Positions 34,558 through 42,982 are shown, counted from the stretch's first letter. The stretch is 64,000 bases of DNA from Oscillibacter sp. 1-3 (GCF_000403435.2 NZ_KE159709.1:367302-431301); one strand, 5' to 3'. A program made the numbers and translations. Notes: generated from the sequence alone by a model not told the origin.

Positions 34558-35408
34558 GTGGTTTGCTCCTTTCCTATCATCGTTCCGTTGGTCAGTTCCA
34601 GTTCTATGTAATCCTGTCCGCCGATGCGGATGGCCTTTACCGCCTTTGCCAGCAGTTCCCGCAGGTTGCTGTCACTGACGGGACCGGTTTCCAGGCGCTC
34701 CCGAAGTGCCTCCATGTCATGGACTGGCGTGAGATCCGGCAGGACGGCGTACCGCTCCGCGGCGGCGGCGAAGATCAGCGTCTTCGTGTAGTCGGGGTTG
34801 ATGTCCGGGCGGTTGAAGCACAGGTTCAGTTCATTCTGGATGCGCAGGGCGTCCGTGGAGGGGACAGCCTCCGGTATGGGAGGCTGGGTCAGCAGGTCGG
34901 GGGTGTCCGCCAGATGGCGGAGCCGATGGGATATCCGTTTCTGCACCTCCTCATCGCTGATGTGGACGATGGCACCACAGTCCGGGCAGACCCAGCGGGG
35001 CCGTCCATGGGACTTGGTGTCCCGCGCGATTCTGCTTCCGCATACCGCGCACACGGCTTTCTCCCGAACAGGATTCAGCGCAGCGGGGCAGGGAGCGTAG
35101 TCAGTTTTGTCCTCCCTCTGGATTTGCGCCGCGAGGAACTCCTCATCGCTGATGAGCCGGGGATAGACGTCTGTCCCCAGATACTTCCCATTCTCCAGAA
35201 TCCGCTTGACCATGTGCTTATTCCACTGGCTGGTATGCTGGTGGTAGGGGATGTTCCCTCTGCTCATCTCCTCCGCGATCCTGCCGAAGGAGGCCCCCGC
35301 CAGGTAACGGGTGAAGATGTTCTGAACTGCGTCAGCCTCCGTGGGGCAGGGGACGGTTTCGCCGCCCCGCACCATGTAGCCGAAGGGGGTCTTTCTCTGC
35401 CATGCCAT
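34554..35408 (-). CDS. Catalytic-domain-less serine recombinase (middle gene of triplet)
   Basis: The 284-residue protein starts directly with the recombinase domain (TPFGYMVRGGETVPCPTEADA, then QWNKHMVKRILENGKYLG) and a zinc ribbon (AVCAVCGSRIARD, WVCPDCGA). The N-terminal resolvase domain with the active serine is absent and no remnant lies upstream, where the first recombinase gene ends in TAATG overlap. The shortening looks ancestral rather than a recent break. It probably acts as a DNA-binding subunit or directionality factor for the two full-length enzymes. Confidence 0.85.
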   Translation of the reverse strand: MAWQRKTPFGYMVRGGETVPCPTEADAVQNIFTRYLAGASFGRIAEEMSRGNIPYHQHTSQWNKHMVKRILENGKYLGTDVYPRLISDEEFLAAQIQREDKTDYAPCPAALNPVREKAVCAVCGSRIARDTKSHGRPRWVCPDCGAIVHISDEEVQKRISHRLRHLADTPDLLTQPPIPEAVPSTDALRIQNELNLCFNRPDINPDYTKTLIFAAAAERYAVLPDLTPVHDMEALRERLETGPVSDSNLRELLAKAVKAIRIGGQDYIELELTNGTMIGKEQTT

Positions 35409-36997
35409 TACCGTACCGCCTTTCCAATCCGCTCTGTCAGCTCCAGGCCGTTGAGCAGGGTGAATTTCAGGGTGTCCGCCGAGACGATCACGATCCGCCT
35501 GACCAGTGACTCGAACAGCTCCTGGCTGGGTTCCCCCAGCCACTGGGGGCCGTCCTCCAGGCAGTCCAGCATGATCTCGGTGTCCTGGATCTGGGTGTCC
35601 TCGCCGGTGGAGTCCATGATGCGCCGGCGCAGCCGTCTCAGCGTCCTCAGCTTCTGTTCGATCTCACCCTGCTGGGATAAATAAAGAGCAGGATCAACGT
35701 ACCCTTTCGACTTCAGTCGAACCAGTACGAGATTCTGCTCAGACAGACGGGCGATTTCTTTGTCGATGTCGCTGATTTTGCAGTTTGTGCGCAGTTCCCG
35801 CTCCCGCAGTTCCCGGAGCTGCTCCAGCACGGTGCGCAGGATCGTGCCGCCATCCGCTTTCAGCTTGTGGTAAAGCCGAAGCAGAGCCGCTGTGATCTCC
35901 GCCTCCGGCACCTGGGGGACGGGGCAGCGGGACTTGGCGTCGTCATGGCGGTTGCACACCCAGTAGGTCTTGCCGTTGGTGACCTTCCTGCGGCAGACGG
36001 AGCCGCAGTCTCCACAGACAATCCGTTTGCTGTAGACCGACGCCTCCGGCTTGGAGGCGTTACCGGCGAACTGCGTCCGGCGAAGGGCCATCAGGTCCTG
36101 CACCCTCTGGAAGTCCTCCTTGGACACAATGGGCGGGTGGCAGTTCTCCACGAAGTACCGGGGCTTCTGTCCCCGGTTCGGCACCTGCCGGAAGGGGATG
36201 GTATCGGTGGCGAAGCTCTTTTGCCAGAGCATATCGCCGGTGTAGGAGACGTTGGTCAGGATGTACTGCACCGTGTTTGGATGCCATCCCTCCCGGCCAT
36301 GGCCCCGGACAGCCCCCAGCTCATTCAGCTCATGGGCGATATCCGCCGTCCCCTGGCCCTTGAGGTAGGCGTTGTAGATATACCGGACGATCTCCGCCTC
36401 CTCGGGGACGATCTCCAGCTCCCGTCCCGCCAGCCGGTAGCCGTAGGGAGTGGAGGGAGGGACGAAGATCCCTTTCTCCATCCGCATCCGAACGCTGACC
36501 CTCATATTGTTGGAGTGGTTGGTGGACTCCATCTGGGAGAAAGCGCCGTAGATCTGGGCGATCTGCTCGGTGGTCATCTTCCCGGTGTCGATGTTCTCTT
36601 TCTCGAAGCAGATGGAGATGCCCAGCCGGAGCAGTTCCCGCACATACCGGATGTAGTCCGTGGTGTTCCGGGCGAAGCGGGAGGTGGACTTGACCAGCAC
36701 CCGGTCGATCTTCCCGTCACGGCAGTCCGCGATCATGCGGTTGAACTCCTCACGCTTCCGGGCCTCCAGTCCGGACAGCCCCTCGTCGGCGTAGACGTCT
36801 ACCAGCTCCCAGTCCTCCCTGGAGGAGATGAACTTGGTGTAGAAGTCCACCTGGGCCATGTAGGAGTTGAGCTGGTCAGCCGAGTCGCTGCTGACCCTGG
36901 CGTATGCCGCAACCCGGAGCTTCGCCGCCTCGGGCTTCCTGGGGTCAATGACGGTAATTCTCGGACGCCTTGCGGCAGTAGTGTTTGTCTGTACCAT
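35408..36997 (-). CDS. Large serine recombinase (first gene of triplet)
   Basis: The 529-residue protein has the resolvase domain with S36 in YARVSSDSADQ, YADEGLSGLEARKREEF, STSRFARNTTDYI, then a recombinase domain (TPYGYRLAGRELEIVPEEA) and zinc ribbon (IVCGDCGSVCRRK, WVCNRHDD). A coiled coil spans about 400-470. ATG at 36997 is chosen since AAAGGAGGTC precedes it. Together with the next two genes it forms the integration module of the large element to the right. Confidence 0.92.
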   Translation of the reverse strand: MVQTNTTAARRPRITVIDPRKPEAAKLRVAAYARVSSDSADQLNSYMAQVDFYTKFISSREDWELVDVYADEGLSGLEARKREEFNRMIADCRDGKIDRVLVKSTSRFARNTTDYIRYVRELLRLGISICFEKENIDTGKMTTEQIAQIYGAFSQMESTNHSNNMRVSVRMRMEKGIFVPPSTPYGYRLAGRELEIVPEEAEIVRYIYNAYLKGQGTADIAHELNELGAVRGHGREGWHPNTVQYILTNVSYTGDMLWQKSFATDTIPFRQVPNRGQKPRYFVENCHPPIVSKEDFQRVQDLMALRRTQFAGNASKPEASVYSKRIVCGDCGSVCRRKVTNGKTYWVCNRHDDAKSRCPVPQVPEAEITAALLRLYHKLKADGGTILRTVLEQLRELRERELRTNCKISDIDKEIARLSEQNLVLVRLKSKGYVDPALYLSQQGEIEQKLRTLRRLRRRIMDSTGEDTQIQDTEIMLDCLEDGPQWLGEPSQELFESLVRRIVIVSADTLKFTLLNGLELTERIGKAVR

Positions 36998-37108
36998 ATC
37001 TTTTTTGACCTCCTTTCTGCGACACACAATATCACAAGTTTTTTGAAACAGCTATTCACCAATACCAACCAAAAACAGCCCCCAAAACCAAGCAGAATGT
37101 ACCTGTTC

Positions 37109-37264
37109 TCAAGCAAAAATCAAGGTGGGCCGGAGCCGCCGCTTCAGCTCGGTCCTGGCCCGCTCCGTCTCCGCTTCCGACAGGAGCTTTCGCTCCGCCA
37201 TGCCCTCCAGCATCCGAAGAGCGGAGAGAAAGGTGACGTTGTCCCGCAATTCCTTTGTGGTCAT
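37109..37264 (-). CDS. Small SHOCT-like protein
   Basis: The 51-residue product (start MTTKELRDNVTFLSALRML) is a pair of amphipathic helices with LLSEAETERARTELKRRL, recalling the SHOCT short C-terminal domain. GAAGGAGGGCGC precedes the ATG at 37264. Similar small genes commonly precede serine-recombinase triplets in Clostridia elements. Its function is unknown; regulation of recombination is a guess. Confidence 0.6.
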   Translation of the reverse strand: MTTKELRDNVTFLSALRMLEGMAERKLLSEAETERARTELKRRLRPTLIFA

Positions 37265-37330
37265 AATATTAGCGCCCTCCTTCGTATGAGGGCCGCTCAT
37301 CGGGAGCCGTGAGCGGCCCCAATGAGTTGA

Positions 37331-37362
37331 TAAATAAAACAGCAGAGACACACTGTCTCCGC
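37331..37362 (-). terminator. Intrinsic terminator of the MazF-type gene
   Basis: On the minus strand GCGGAGACA-GT-GTGTCTCTGC forms a stem and is followed by TGTTTTATTT, just past the toxin stop at 37375. A second hairpin (GGCCGCTCA/TGAGCGGCC, 37292-37318) lies between it and the small SHOCT-like gene. Confidence 0.75.
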
Positions 37363-37374
37363 TATGTATATATT

Positions 37375-37749
37375 TTAGCAATATGTTTCCGCAAGCCCCA
37401 CGCTGACGTGCAGCGCGGCGTCCACTTCCCGCATCTTGTCCTCGCCCACGCTGCCCATGTACTCGCCCAGACGGGACTTGTCCAGCGTCCGAACCTGCTC
37501 CAGCAGGACAGTGGAATCCCGGAACAGGCCGCAGGCCGCGCCCTTGAGCCGCACATGGGTGGGCTGGCGTTTGCCCTTGACGTACCCCGTAATGGCGGCG
37601 GCGATGACGGTGGGGCTGTGGTGGTTGCCCACGTTGTTCTGGAGGATCAGGACAGGCCGGATGCCTCCCTGCTCCGAGCCGGTGACCGGCGTGAGATCGG
37701 CGTAATAGATATCGCCCCGCTGAATGGGACGGGTCCTCTTGAAATCCAT
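37375..37749 (-). CDS. MazF/PemK-family mRNA interferase, no adjacent antitoxin
   Basis: The 124-residue protein has the PemK fold signature RGDIYYADLTPVTGSEQGGIRPV, then LILQNNVGNHHSPTVIAAAITGY and LKGAACGLFRDSTVLLEQVRTLDKSRL. In MazF enzymes the conserved Arg and Thr cut single-stranded mRNA. No MazE/PemI-like gene precedes it; upstream is 110 bases of structured leader. ATG 37749 lies just after AGAGGAG. Solitary MazF homologues with this N-terminus are common in Clostridia, and the partner antitoxin may be elsewhere. Confidence 0.88.
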   Translation of the reverse strand: MDFKRTRPIQRGDIYYADLTPVTGSEQGGIRPVLILQNNVGNHHSPTVIAAAITGYVKGKRQPTHVRLKGAACGLFRDSTVLLEQVRTLDKSRLGEYMGSVGEDKMREVDAALHVSVGLAETYC

Positions 37750-37777
37750 AGTCGTTTTCTCCTCTGTTTTGAAAAGA

Positions 37778-37841
37778 CGGGGCCGCTCCTGCGCAGGTTG
37801 GCGCAAAGATATTGCTATCCTTTTTGCGGAGAGCGGCCCCG
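37778..37841 (-). promoter_or_regulatory. Structured leader with 11-bp inverted repeat before mazF-type gene
   Basis: CGGGGCCGCTC (arm 37778-37788) pairs with GAGCGGCCCCG (37831-37841) across a 42-base loop. On the mRNA strand the second arm is followed by TCTTTT, as in an attenuator. It ends 28 bases before the toxin start codon, so it could limit toxin expression. Confidence 0.5.
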
Positions 37842-37862
37842 CTTTCTTATCGTTGATCATTT

Positions 37863-38321
37863 GCTGGCTCTATTCGACACTACTTCCCGAGCCTTGGGCG
37901 GCAGTCTGGAACTGTGCTGGCGCACATCACGGGCGTCTCACCCCTCCGAGGTTCTCTCCGAGCTGCCCCCATTGCGTGATCCTGCGTAGCAGGGCTGTGG
38001 CTGGGCAGGAGTATCATTGTGTTCTGACGGGGTCATTGCGAAACAGCTTGCCAGGGCTGTTTTGGGATGGATGGGGACCGCTGGGCACCTTATTTGGCCG
38101 TCTTTGATAGCAGAAGTGAAATTCACTGCAATTCGCTTTCTCCTACAGGTGGTCTTGGCGCATCCTCCATATCGCTTTCCGTTTCTCACACGGACCGTCA
38201 GGGAACGTATTCCAGTTGCCGGATATGACCGCAGGGCTGCGGTATTTGTCAAAGAGCAGAGAGAGGAGCCGAGTTTGCCCTCTCATCCCTTTACTACAAC
38301 CTCCGGAGCCTGAAACCGAAC
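37863..38321. other. 460-base stretch without a recognisable gene
   Basis: No frame on either strand looks protein-like or has a ribosome-binding site. The left part is GC-rich with short inverted repeats. The piece lies between a toxin gene and a regulator gene on the same strand and may contain the toxin promoter or a decayed gene. Confidence 0.4.
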
Positions 38322-38876
38322 TTATTTTTTCAAAAAATCTAAAACAAATTTTTCGAAGGCCGCTTTTCGCTTTTGAACAGCCCGGTCGGTGAGCTGGTAT
38401 TTTTTACATAAACCGTTTGTGCAGGAACGCTTTGCCCCGGCCATGTAGAGATCCATCAGCTCCTCCGCCCAGGGCTTCCAGGCCCGTAACGCGCGCTTCA
38501 ATTCTTCGATGAGAACCTGATCCGCTACAATGCCCTCGAGATTGAATTCAGAGGGAACACATTCATGCAGCGTCTCTACATCAGTATCCGGAACTCCTGT
38601 GTCCAGAGACTGATGCGTATAACTCATACCAATCTTGCGTTTCTTCTGGCTGACCGTATTTTTGCTGTTCCACTCCCGATATTCAGCGGCGGTTGCCTCA
38701 ATATACATGCAGTCCAGTTCTCCGCCGTCTTCAAAGCAGTCTTTTACAAAGAGCCGGCGTCTCTCCAACGGCAGCCGCCTGTTTTCCTTCAGAATGGCGT
38801 CCCACTCCTCTTGTGTCGCAGCGGCAAGCTGCCGGGTACCGTTGACCTGCTTATAGACCAAATATGTAAATTTCAT
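38322..38876 (-). CDS. Sigma-factor-like helix-turn-helix protein of the element
   Basis: The 184-residue protein begins MKFTYLVYKQVNGTRQLAA and has a C-terminal helix-turn-helix (CKKYQLTDRAVQKRKAAFEKF) after LIEELKRALRAWKPWAEELMDLYMAG, like region 4 of sigma-70-type factors found on conjugative elements. A DECVP-like mid region is less conserved. GGAG lies 9 bases before ATG 38876 but is buried in a long hairpin. It probably regulates element genes; direct sigma activity is uncertain because region 2 is not apparent. Confidence 0.6.
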   Translation of the reverse strand: MKFTYLVYKQVNGTRQLAAATQEEWDAILKENRRLPLERRRLFVKDCFEDGGELDCMYIEATAAEYREWNSKNTVSQKKRKIGMSYTHQSLDTGVPDTDVETLHECVPSEFNLEGIVADQVLIEELKRALRAWKPWAEELMDLYMAGAKRSCTNGLCKKYQLTDRAVQKRKAAFEKFVLDFLKK

Positions 38877-38880
38877 TTGG

Positions 38881-38936
38881 GTGATCTCCAATCTCAAAAT
38901 TTGGGGGAAAGGTGCGGTTTTGAGATTGGAGGTCAC
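38881..38936 (-). promoter_or_regulatory. 19-bp inverted repeat that hides the ribosome-binding site
   Basis: The arms 38881-38899 and 38918-38936 pair at 18 of 19 positions; on the mRNA the distal arm starts TTTTGAGATTGGAG and contains the GGAG site of the sigma-like gene. The stem would block translation until opened by a ribosome, protein or small RNA. The same sequence is also a perfect-enough palindrome for a DNA-binding protein. Confidence 0.65.
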
Positions 38937-39016
38937 GGGTATTTCGCTGTATAGGGCTGCCAAAAGTGCAGAGACATAAAAATCCTTTCCGCCTTTCAGC
39001 TGGCGAAAAGGACAAC

Positions 39017-39062
39017 AAAAAAGGAGCCTTACACATAGCTAAAAAGCTACCTGTAAGGCTCC
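39017..39062 (-). terminator. Intrinsic terminator of the XRE-ImmA-zinc ribbon operon
   Basis: GGAGCCTTACA and TGTAAGGCTCC form an 11-bp stem with an inner AGCT/AGCT pairing, followed on the minus strand by TTTTTTG. The preceding ~170 bases (39063-39234) hold GC-rich hairpins and no visible gene. Confidence 0.85.
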
Positions 39063-39234
39063 GAACGCGATGGCTCCCGTAGTTACATCCCTGATATCCC
39101 GGCCTGCCGCGGCCCGAGTATCGGGCGGGGCCGGTCAGGAGAGGCAGTGTAGTGCGATGTGATACGCTGCCTGCTCGGTGATGACGGGCGGTTGGTGCGC
39201 TTGACTAAGTATTGGGGTTGAGGGAGAGACGGGA

Positions 39235-39453
39235 TCACGCTCCCGCCTGCTGCTGCTCAATATTTACTTCTCTCTGAAATATCATGCCGATCTGTGCCCC
39301 GCATTTTGGACATTTGGTGAACCACTCCGCCTTGGCGGACTGCCGTGGCCCGAAGAGCCGCAGGTGCGCGGGATCTGTCTGGCTTGCCGCGTCCAGAATA
39401 CGGCCCCGGTGACAAACCGGGCAGTAGATCGTGCGGGATTCCTTCTCCTTCAT
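39235..39453 (-). CDS. Small zinc-ribbon protein
   Basis: The 72-residue product starts MKEKESRTIYCPVCHRGRI and has two CxxC pairs, CPVC near residue 11 and CPKC near 49, that would hold one zinc ion. GGAGG lies before the ATG at 39453. It follows the ImmA-type gene by 46 bp on the same strand. Similar short zinc-ribbon proteins (often cited as cysteine-rich KTR-like) accompany XRE/ImmA pairs on Firmicutes elements. Function unknown. Confidence 0.65.
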   Translation of the reverse strand: MKEKESRTIYCPVCHRGRILDAASQTDPAHLRLFGPRQSAKAEWFTKCPKCGAQIGMIFQREVNIEQQQAGA

Positions 39454-39499
39454 TTCCACCTCCTGCTGTTCCCTTTTTAGTGAACATAACGATAAAACT

Positions 39500-40102
39500 T
39501 TACAGCAGTCGGTGGTTGGTGAGCCGGATGCGCATGGCCTGCCTGGACACCTGAAACACATCGGCCATATCGTCGATGAGCTGGCCGTCCTGACGGCCTC
39601 CCCGGAGCTGGTAGAAGCACCGCTTGATTTGGGCGATGGGCATAAGGATGGCGGAGCCAAGCATATTGGCCTGTATCTCCAAAATAGTCTCGGACTGCTC
39701 TGTAATCATAGCCGCGCTCCGGCCTGTGCCGGTGTACAGCTTTTTGTGGAGTATCCAATGGGCCAGCTCGTGGGCGCAGGTAAAGCGCAGACGGCCTGTG
39801 CTGGCGTCCTCCTCACAGAGCGAGGCGTCAATGAGAATGGTGCCGGCTCGGACAGGGAAGAGGGTGTACTCCCGGTTTTCCATGTCATACACCGCCTCCA
39901 GCCCTTCGTCAAAAATGGTCTTGCCCAGGATGCGGCCATTCTTCCGGAGATACTGGTACTCCAGGGATACGCCGTGGGCCTCGATCATCTCCTCAATGGG
40001 GACGGCGGCAGGGGAACCGTAGTACAGCGCGGAATCATAGCCGCACAGCACCTTTCGCGCAATATTTTCAAGCACCTGTTCCTGATAATAGATATTTGTC
40101 AT
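39500..40102 (-). CDS. ImmA/IrrE-family metallopeptidase
   Basis: The 200-residue protein carries the zinc-peptidase motif HELAHW (H111, E112, H115) preceded by RLRFTCA, and a downstream EIQANMLGSAILMP that provides the third ligand region. In ICEBs1, ImmA cleaves the repressor ImmR to switch on transfer genes. Its start overlaps the XRE-regulator stop by 4 bp, so this is the matching protease for that repressor. Confidence 0.9.
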   Translation of the reverse strand: MTNIYYQEQVLENIARKVLCGYDSALYYGSPAAVPIEEMIEAHGVSLEYQYLRKNGRILGKTIFDEGLEAVYDMENREYTLFPVRAGTILIDASLCEEDASTGRLRFTCAHELAHWILHKKLYTGTGRSAAMITEQSETILEIQANMLGSAILMPIAQIKRCFYQLRGGRQDGQLIDDMADVFQVSRQAMRIRLTNHRLL

Positions 40103-40488
40103 GGTCCATCCCTCCTGTTCTTGGACGTCCGTTTAGTGATACGGTCAATAAACTCCTGCCACTCCTCGTCAGTGGCATCCACCTCCTTGGCGGTGCGCAG
40201 AGCGGCGCGGACGATGTCCCGCTCCATGATGTACTCCGGCAGGTCTGCCGGGACCTTCATTTTGTGGGATGCGGCTGCCAGATCCAGAAACAGTTCCCGC
40301 TCCTCCTTGCTCAGATGCAGTTCCTCTGCCAGCCTGTCCAGATGTTCCTTGGCCGGCGCAGGTTTACGGTCTGTTTCGATGATGCTCATATATACGGGAG
40401 ACAGGCCCAGCCGTGCGGCCAGCCCCCGGAGGGAAATTCCCAGCGCCATCCGCTTCTGGCGGACAAAGGCGCCGAATGTCTGATTCAT
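40099..40488 (-). CDS. XRE-family repressor (ImmR-like)
   Basis: The 129-residue protein has a Cro/C1-type helix-turn-helix (FVRQKRMALGISLRGLAARL, GLSPVYMSIIETDRKPAPA) and a helical C-terminus, EEWQEFIDRITKR, where the peptidase would cut. The partner ImmA-type protease is coupled. It probably represses its own promoter through the inverted repeat at 40507-40526 and controls excision/transfer of the element. Confidence 0.9.
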   Translation of the reverse strand: MNQTFGAFVRQKRMALGISLRGLAARLGLSPVYMSIIETDRKPAPAKEHLDRLAEELHLSKEERELFLDLAAASHKMKVPADLPEYIMERDIVRAALRTAKEVDATDEEWQEFIDRITKRTSKNRRDGP

Positions 40489-40506
40489 TTTGCATACCCC
40501 CTTTAT

Positions 40507-40565
40507 CGTTTACCCGGTAGTAAACGGCTTGACCATAGTATATCGTGTCTCTGTTCGATTGGCAA
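40507..40565 (-). promoter_or_regulatory. Promoter and operator of the XRE-ImmA operon
   Basis: On the minus strand TTGCCA (40560-40565), 17 bases and TATACT (40537-40542) form a good promoter. Just downstream CGTTTAC-TACCGG-GTAAACG (40507-40526) is a 7-bp inverted repeat positioned between -10 and start codon, as expected for autorepression. Confidence 0.72.
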
Positions 40566-40571
40566 GAGGGC

Positions 40572-40603
40572 AAAAATGAGGTGTCCCCAGTTGGGAACAC
40601 CTC
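40572..40603 (-). terminator. Intrinsic terminator after the SUKH/LRR gene
   Basis: GAGGTGT(T)CCC and GGGGACACCTC pair around AACT on the minus strand and are followed by ATTTTTG. It isolates the regulator promoter from the cargo genes upstream. Confidence 0.8.
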
Positions 40604-40639
40604 ACGAGGTTTCGACAAATTTTGTCACGTTTTTATTTC

Positions 40640-41947
40640 TTACTGCTGTTCCTTTGCCAATCCAACCTGTCGGATATCCAATGTTTGAAGAACTTCTTCG
40701 TGCTCTAATGGGCAGAAACGAAGATCAACTTCTTCTAACTTTGGCAGTTTCAGCAACATTCGGCAATCTGTGAAATTTGTGTTGTAGAGGGAGAGCATCT
40801 TAAGATTTTTACATTTAGAGAGAAAAGAAAAGTCATCTACAATGAGGTTTTCAATACGAAGGGTTTGCAGATTAGGCATTTCCTCAATAATAGACCAATC
40901 CGCCGGGTCCAGATAAAAACTCGATGGTAAGTTGACAGGAATTGGAGCGTGGGCTGTACCGTCCGGTTCTATAATCACATCTCTTAAATCCAGAGTTAGT
41001 CCCTTTGTTTTTCCTATCGCCTTCATCCAGTCGTAGCGAACTAATAATCTCTTTCCATACATTCTCTCTATTACCCGCGCAATCAAAGGATGAATGTGGG
41101 TGCTGTTTGGCGGGTCAATGCCTTGATCAAAGGTCACTTCAATATGATATGGACCCTTGGGAACATATTTCAGGGTTGGCTTTTCAAAAACAGGCTTTGC
41201 CTGCGGTGCGGGTTTGTTCCGATTGGCGGTGCATAATTCCTGATATTCCCCGTTGTTGTAATAAAGGTACAACGTCTCCCGCTTATCATCCAGGCAGGCA
41301 GATAACAGGCCCCGAAACTCCAGGAGCTTGCGGTCAATCCCCGCCTGAGACAAAGCGGAATTAATCTGAGTAGAATCTGTCAGCCGAACGCCTCCGTTGT
41401 AGCCATAGGCTGCATCCCAAAGCATGGACAGCAGGAAGGCATCCAGATTATCGGCGCACTTTGCAAAAGAGATGTAGTCGTCGTTGGTGGAGATATACAG
41501 CGGCGGGTCAGATAAACCAGCTTGCAGGTCGCTCAACCGATAGCCAGCATTCCAGACGCCCTGATTTTCACACCAGAGCAAGACATAATTATCTGTGATT
41601 GCAGACCACTTTTCTTGTGGAAGTTGCCATAGAGCAAAATAGCCGTTGTCTTTATAACGATTTTCCTGGCCCTGTTCCTTAGCCTCCTGAAATTCCTCCA
41701 CCCAATCTTCCAAGGTATCTTGAATATAAGAATAAGAAGTGACAATTCCCTTCGGTGGGCAGTTGATATGATTGTGTCGGTTGTTGATGGGATCGAGGCC
41801 ATACGTTTTCAGAAAATCCCGGTAAATAGTTGGAAGAGCTACACCGATAGTTTTCTCTGCTGTTTGAATATCCGCCTCAGAGAAACCTTGATGTTCCCCT
41901 TGACAGAAAAAATCCATCAATGTTGGGATACTGACTTGGTATTGCAT
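40640..41947 (-). CDS. SUKH (SMI1/KNR4)-domain protein with C-terminal leucine-rich repeats
   Basis: The 435-residue protein has an N-terminal SUKH domain (FSEADIQTAEKTIGVALPTIYRDFLKTYGL near 22-52, then LPQEKW and LYISTNDDYISFAKCADNLDAFL). After a linker at about 250 the C-terminal 150 residues have leucine-rich-repeat spacing (LQTLRIENLIVDDFSFL, KNLKMLSLYNTNFTDCRML, PKLEEVDLRFCPLE). SUKH proteins neutralise secreted nucleases or deaminases of polymorphic toxin systems. No toxin gene is adjacent. It is less GC-rich than the recombinase module. Confidence 0.8.
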   Translation of the reverse strand: MQYQVSIPTLMDFFCQGEHQGFSEADIQTAEKTIGVALPTIYRDFLKTYGLDPINNRHNHINCPPKGIVTSYSYIQDTLEDWVEEFQEAKEQGQENRYKDNGYFALWQLPQEKWSAITDNYVLLWCENQGVWNAGYRLSDLQAGLSDPPLYISTNDDYISFAKCADNLDAFLLSMLWDAAYGYNGGVRLTDSTQINSALSQAGIDRKLLEFRGLLSACLDDKRETLYLYYNNGEYQELCTANRNKPAPQAKPVFEKPTLKYVPKGPYHIEVTFDQGIDPPNSTHIHPLIARVIERMYGKRLLVRYDWMKAIGKTKGLTLDLRDVIIEPDGTAHAPIPVNLPSSFYLDPADWSIIEEMPNLQTLRIENLIVDDFSFLSKCKNLKMLSLYNTNFTDCRMLLKLPKLEEVDLRFCPLEHEEVLQTLDIRQVGLAKEQQ

Positions 41948-42022
41948 GACTAAGTGATCTCCTTTCTATTAACTGCTCAATGCTCTTATCTCCATTCAAC
42001 TGTAAATTTGGATGGAGACTTA

Positions 42023-42982
42023 TCATTGTAGCCACATTGCCATCTCTCTCATTTTCGCCGCAATCTCCTCCGGTTCCATGATACGGATTTTCCCGCCAAA
42101 AGTAAAGACCCAGGCGAAAAAGGGCGGGCTGGGCGCAACATCCACGGTGGTCTGGAAGTGCGCCCCGTCTACGATCTCTGTCTGCACCTCCTCTCCAAAA
42201 CGGTCAACAACGCTGCGCATGGTGCTGTTCTCGCACAGCAGTGTTATCCTCCGGATGTCAGCGCCGAACATCCCGAACACCTGGTGTACGTACATTGCTG
42301 GATCGAAGTCCTGCGCTGGTATGGCCTCCTGCACCAGCAGTTCCACAGCGGTCATGCGGTCTACACGGAACTGGGCCAGCTTGCCGTGTTTCTCCGACCA
42401 GCCCACGGCGTAGTAATAGTCCCGGCTCCAGATCAGGGCATAGGGGCTGAACTCGTACCGATAGCCGTCGTGCTTGAGGACTTTTTCTTTCTCTGCGGTG
42501 TACTCTATGTACTGGAAGGCGATCCGCCGCTTCTCCTGGATGGCGGTGTGGATCATGTCCACCGCATAGTAGATCGCCTCGTTGTCCTGCTTCACTGTGC
42601 CCTCCATGTAGACAGGGCGGTTGAGCTGTTTGGCCTGCTCCTGGCTGGTGAGGGAGGCCAGCTTGCGGATCAGGCTGGCGCTTTTCTTCCTGGTGATGAA
42701 GTGCGAGGACTCCACCGCATCCACCAACAGCTTCAGCTCCGGCAGCTCGAACAGGCGGGAGCCGACGAAGTAGCGGTTCTGGGTGCTCTTGACACAGACA
42801 ACGTCCACGCCTTGGTCAATCAGGATCTGGATGTCGCTGTACACACTCTTGCGGCCGGCCTGGATACCGTGGGATTCCCAGAATTGGAGGATGTCTGAAA
42901 CGGAGGCGGCGTGCTCCTCATCTGTAAGGGTGCAAAGATACTGCTGGAGCAGCAATATCCGAATTTGCGCTTCGTTCTTCAT
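42023..42982 (-). CDS. WYL-domain transcriptional regulator
   Basis: The 319-residue protein has an N-terminal winged helix (VSDILQFWESHGIQAGRKSVYSDI) and a WYL domain (RIAFQYIEYT, YRYEFSPYALIWSRDYYYAVGW, FRVDRMTAVELL), followed by the WCX part (LLCENSTMRSVVDRFGEEVQTE). WYL regulators bind nucleic acid or nucleotides and often control defence or stress genes. GAGGTGAC precedes the start. Its high GC differs from the flanking SUKH genes. It may control the cargo. Confidence 0.87.
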   Translation of the reverse strand: MKNEAQIRILLLQQYLCTLTDEEHAASVSDILQFWESHGIQAGRKSVYSDIQILIDQGVDVVCVKSTQNRYFVGSRLFELPELKLLVDAVESSHFITRKKSASLIRKLASLTSQEQAKQLNRPVYMEGTVKQDNEAIYYAVDMIHTAIQEKRRIAFQYIEYTAEKEKVLKHDGYRYEFSPYALIWSRDYYYAVGWSEKHGKLAQFRVDRMTAVELLVQEAIPAQDFDPAMYVHQVFGMFGADIRRITLLCENSTMRSVVDRFGEEVQTEIVDGAHFQTTVDVAPSPPFFAWVFTFGGKIRIMEPEEIAAKMREMAMWLQ

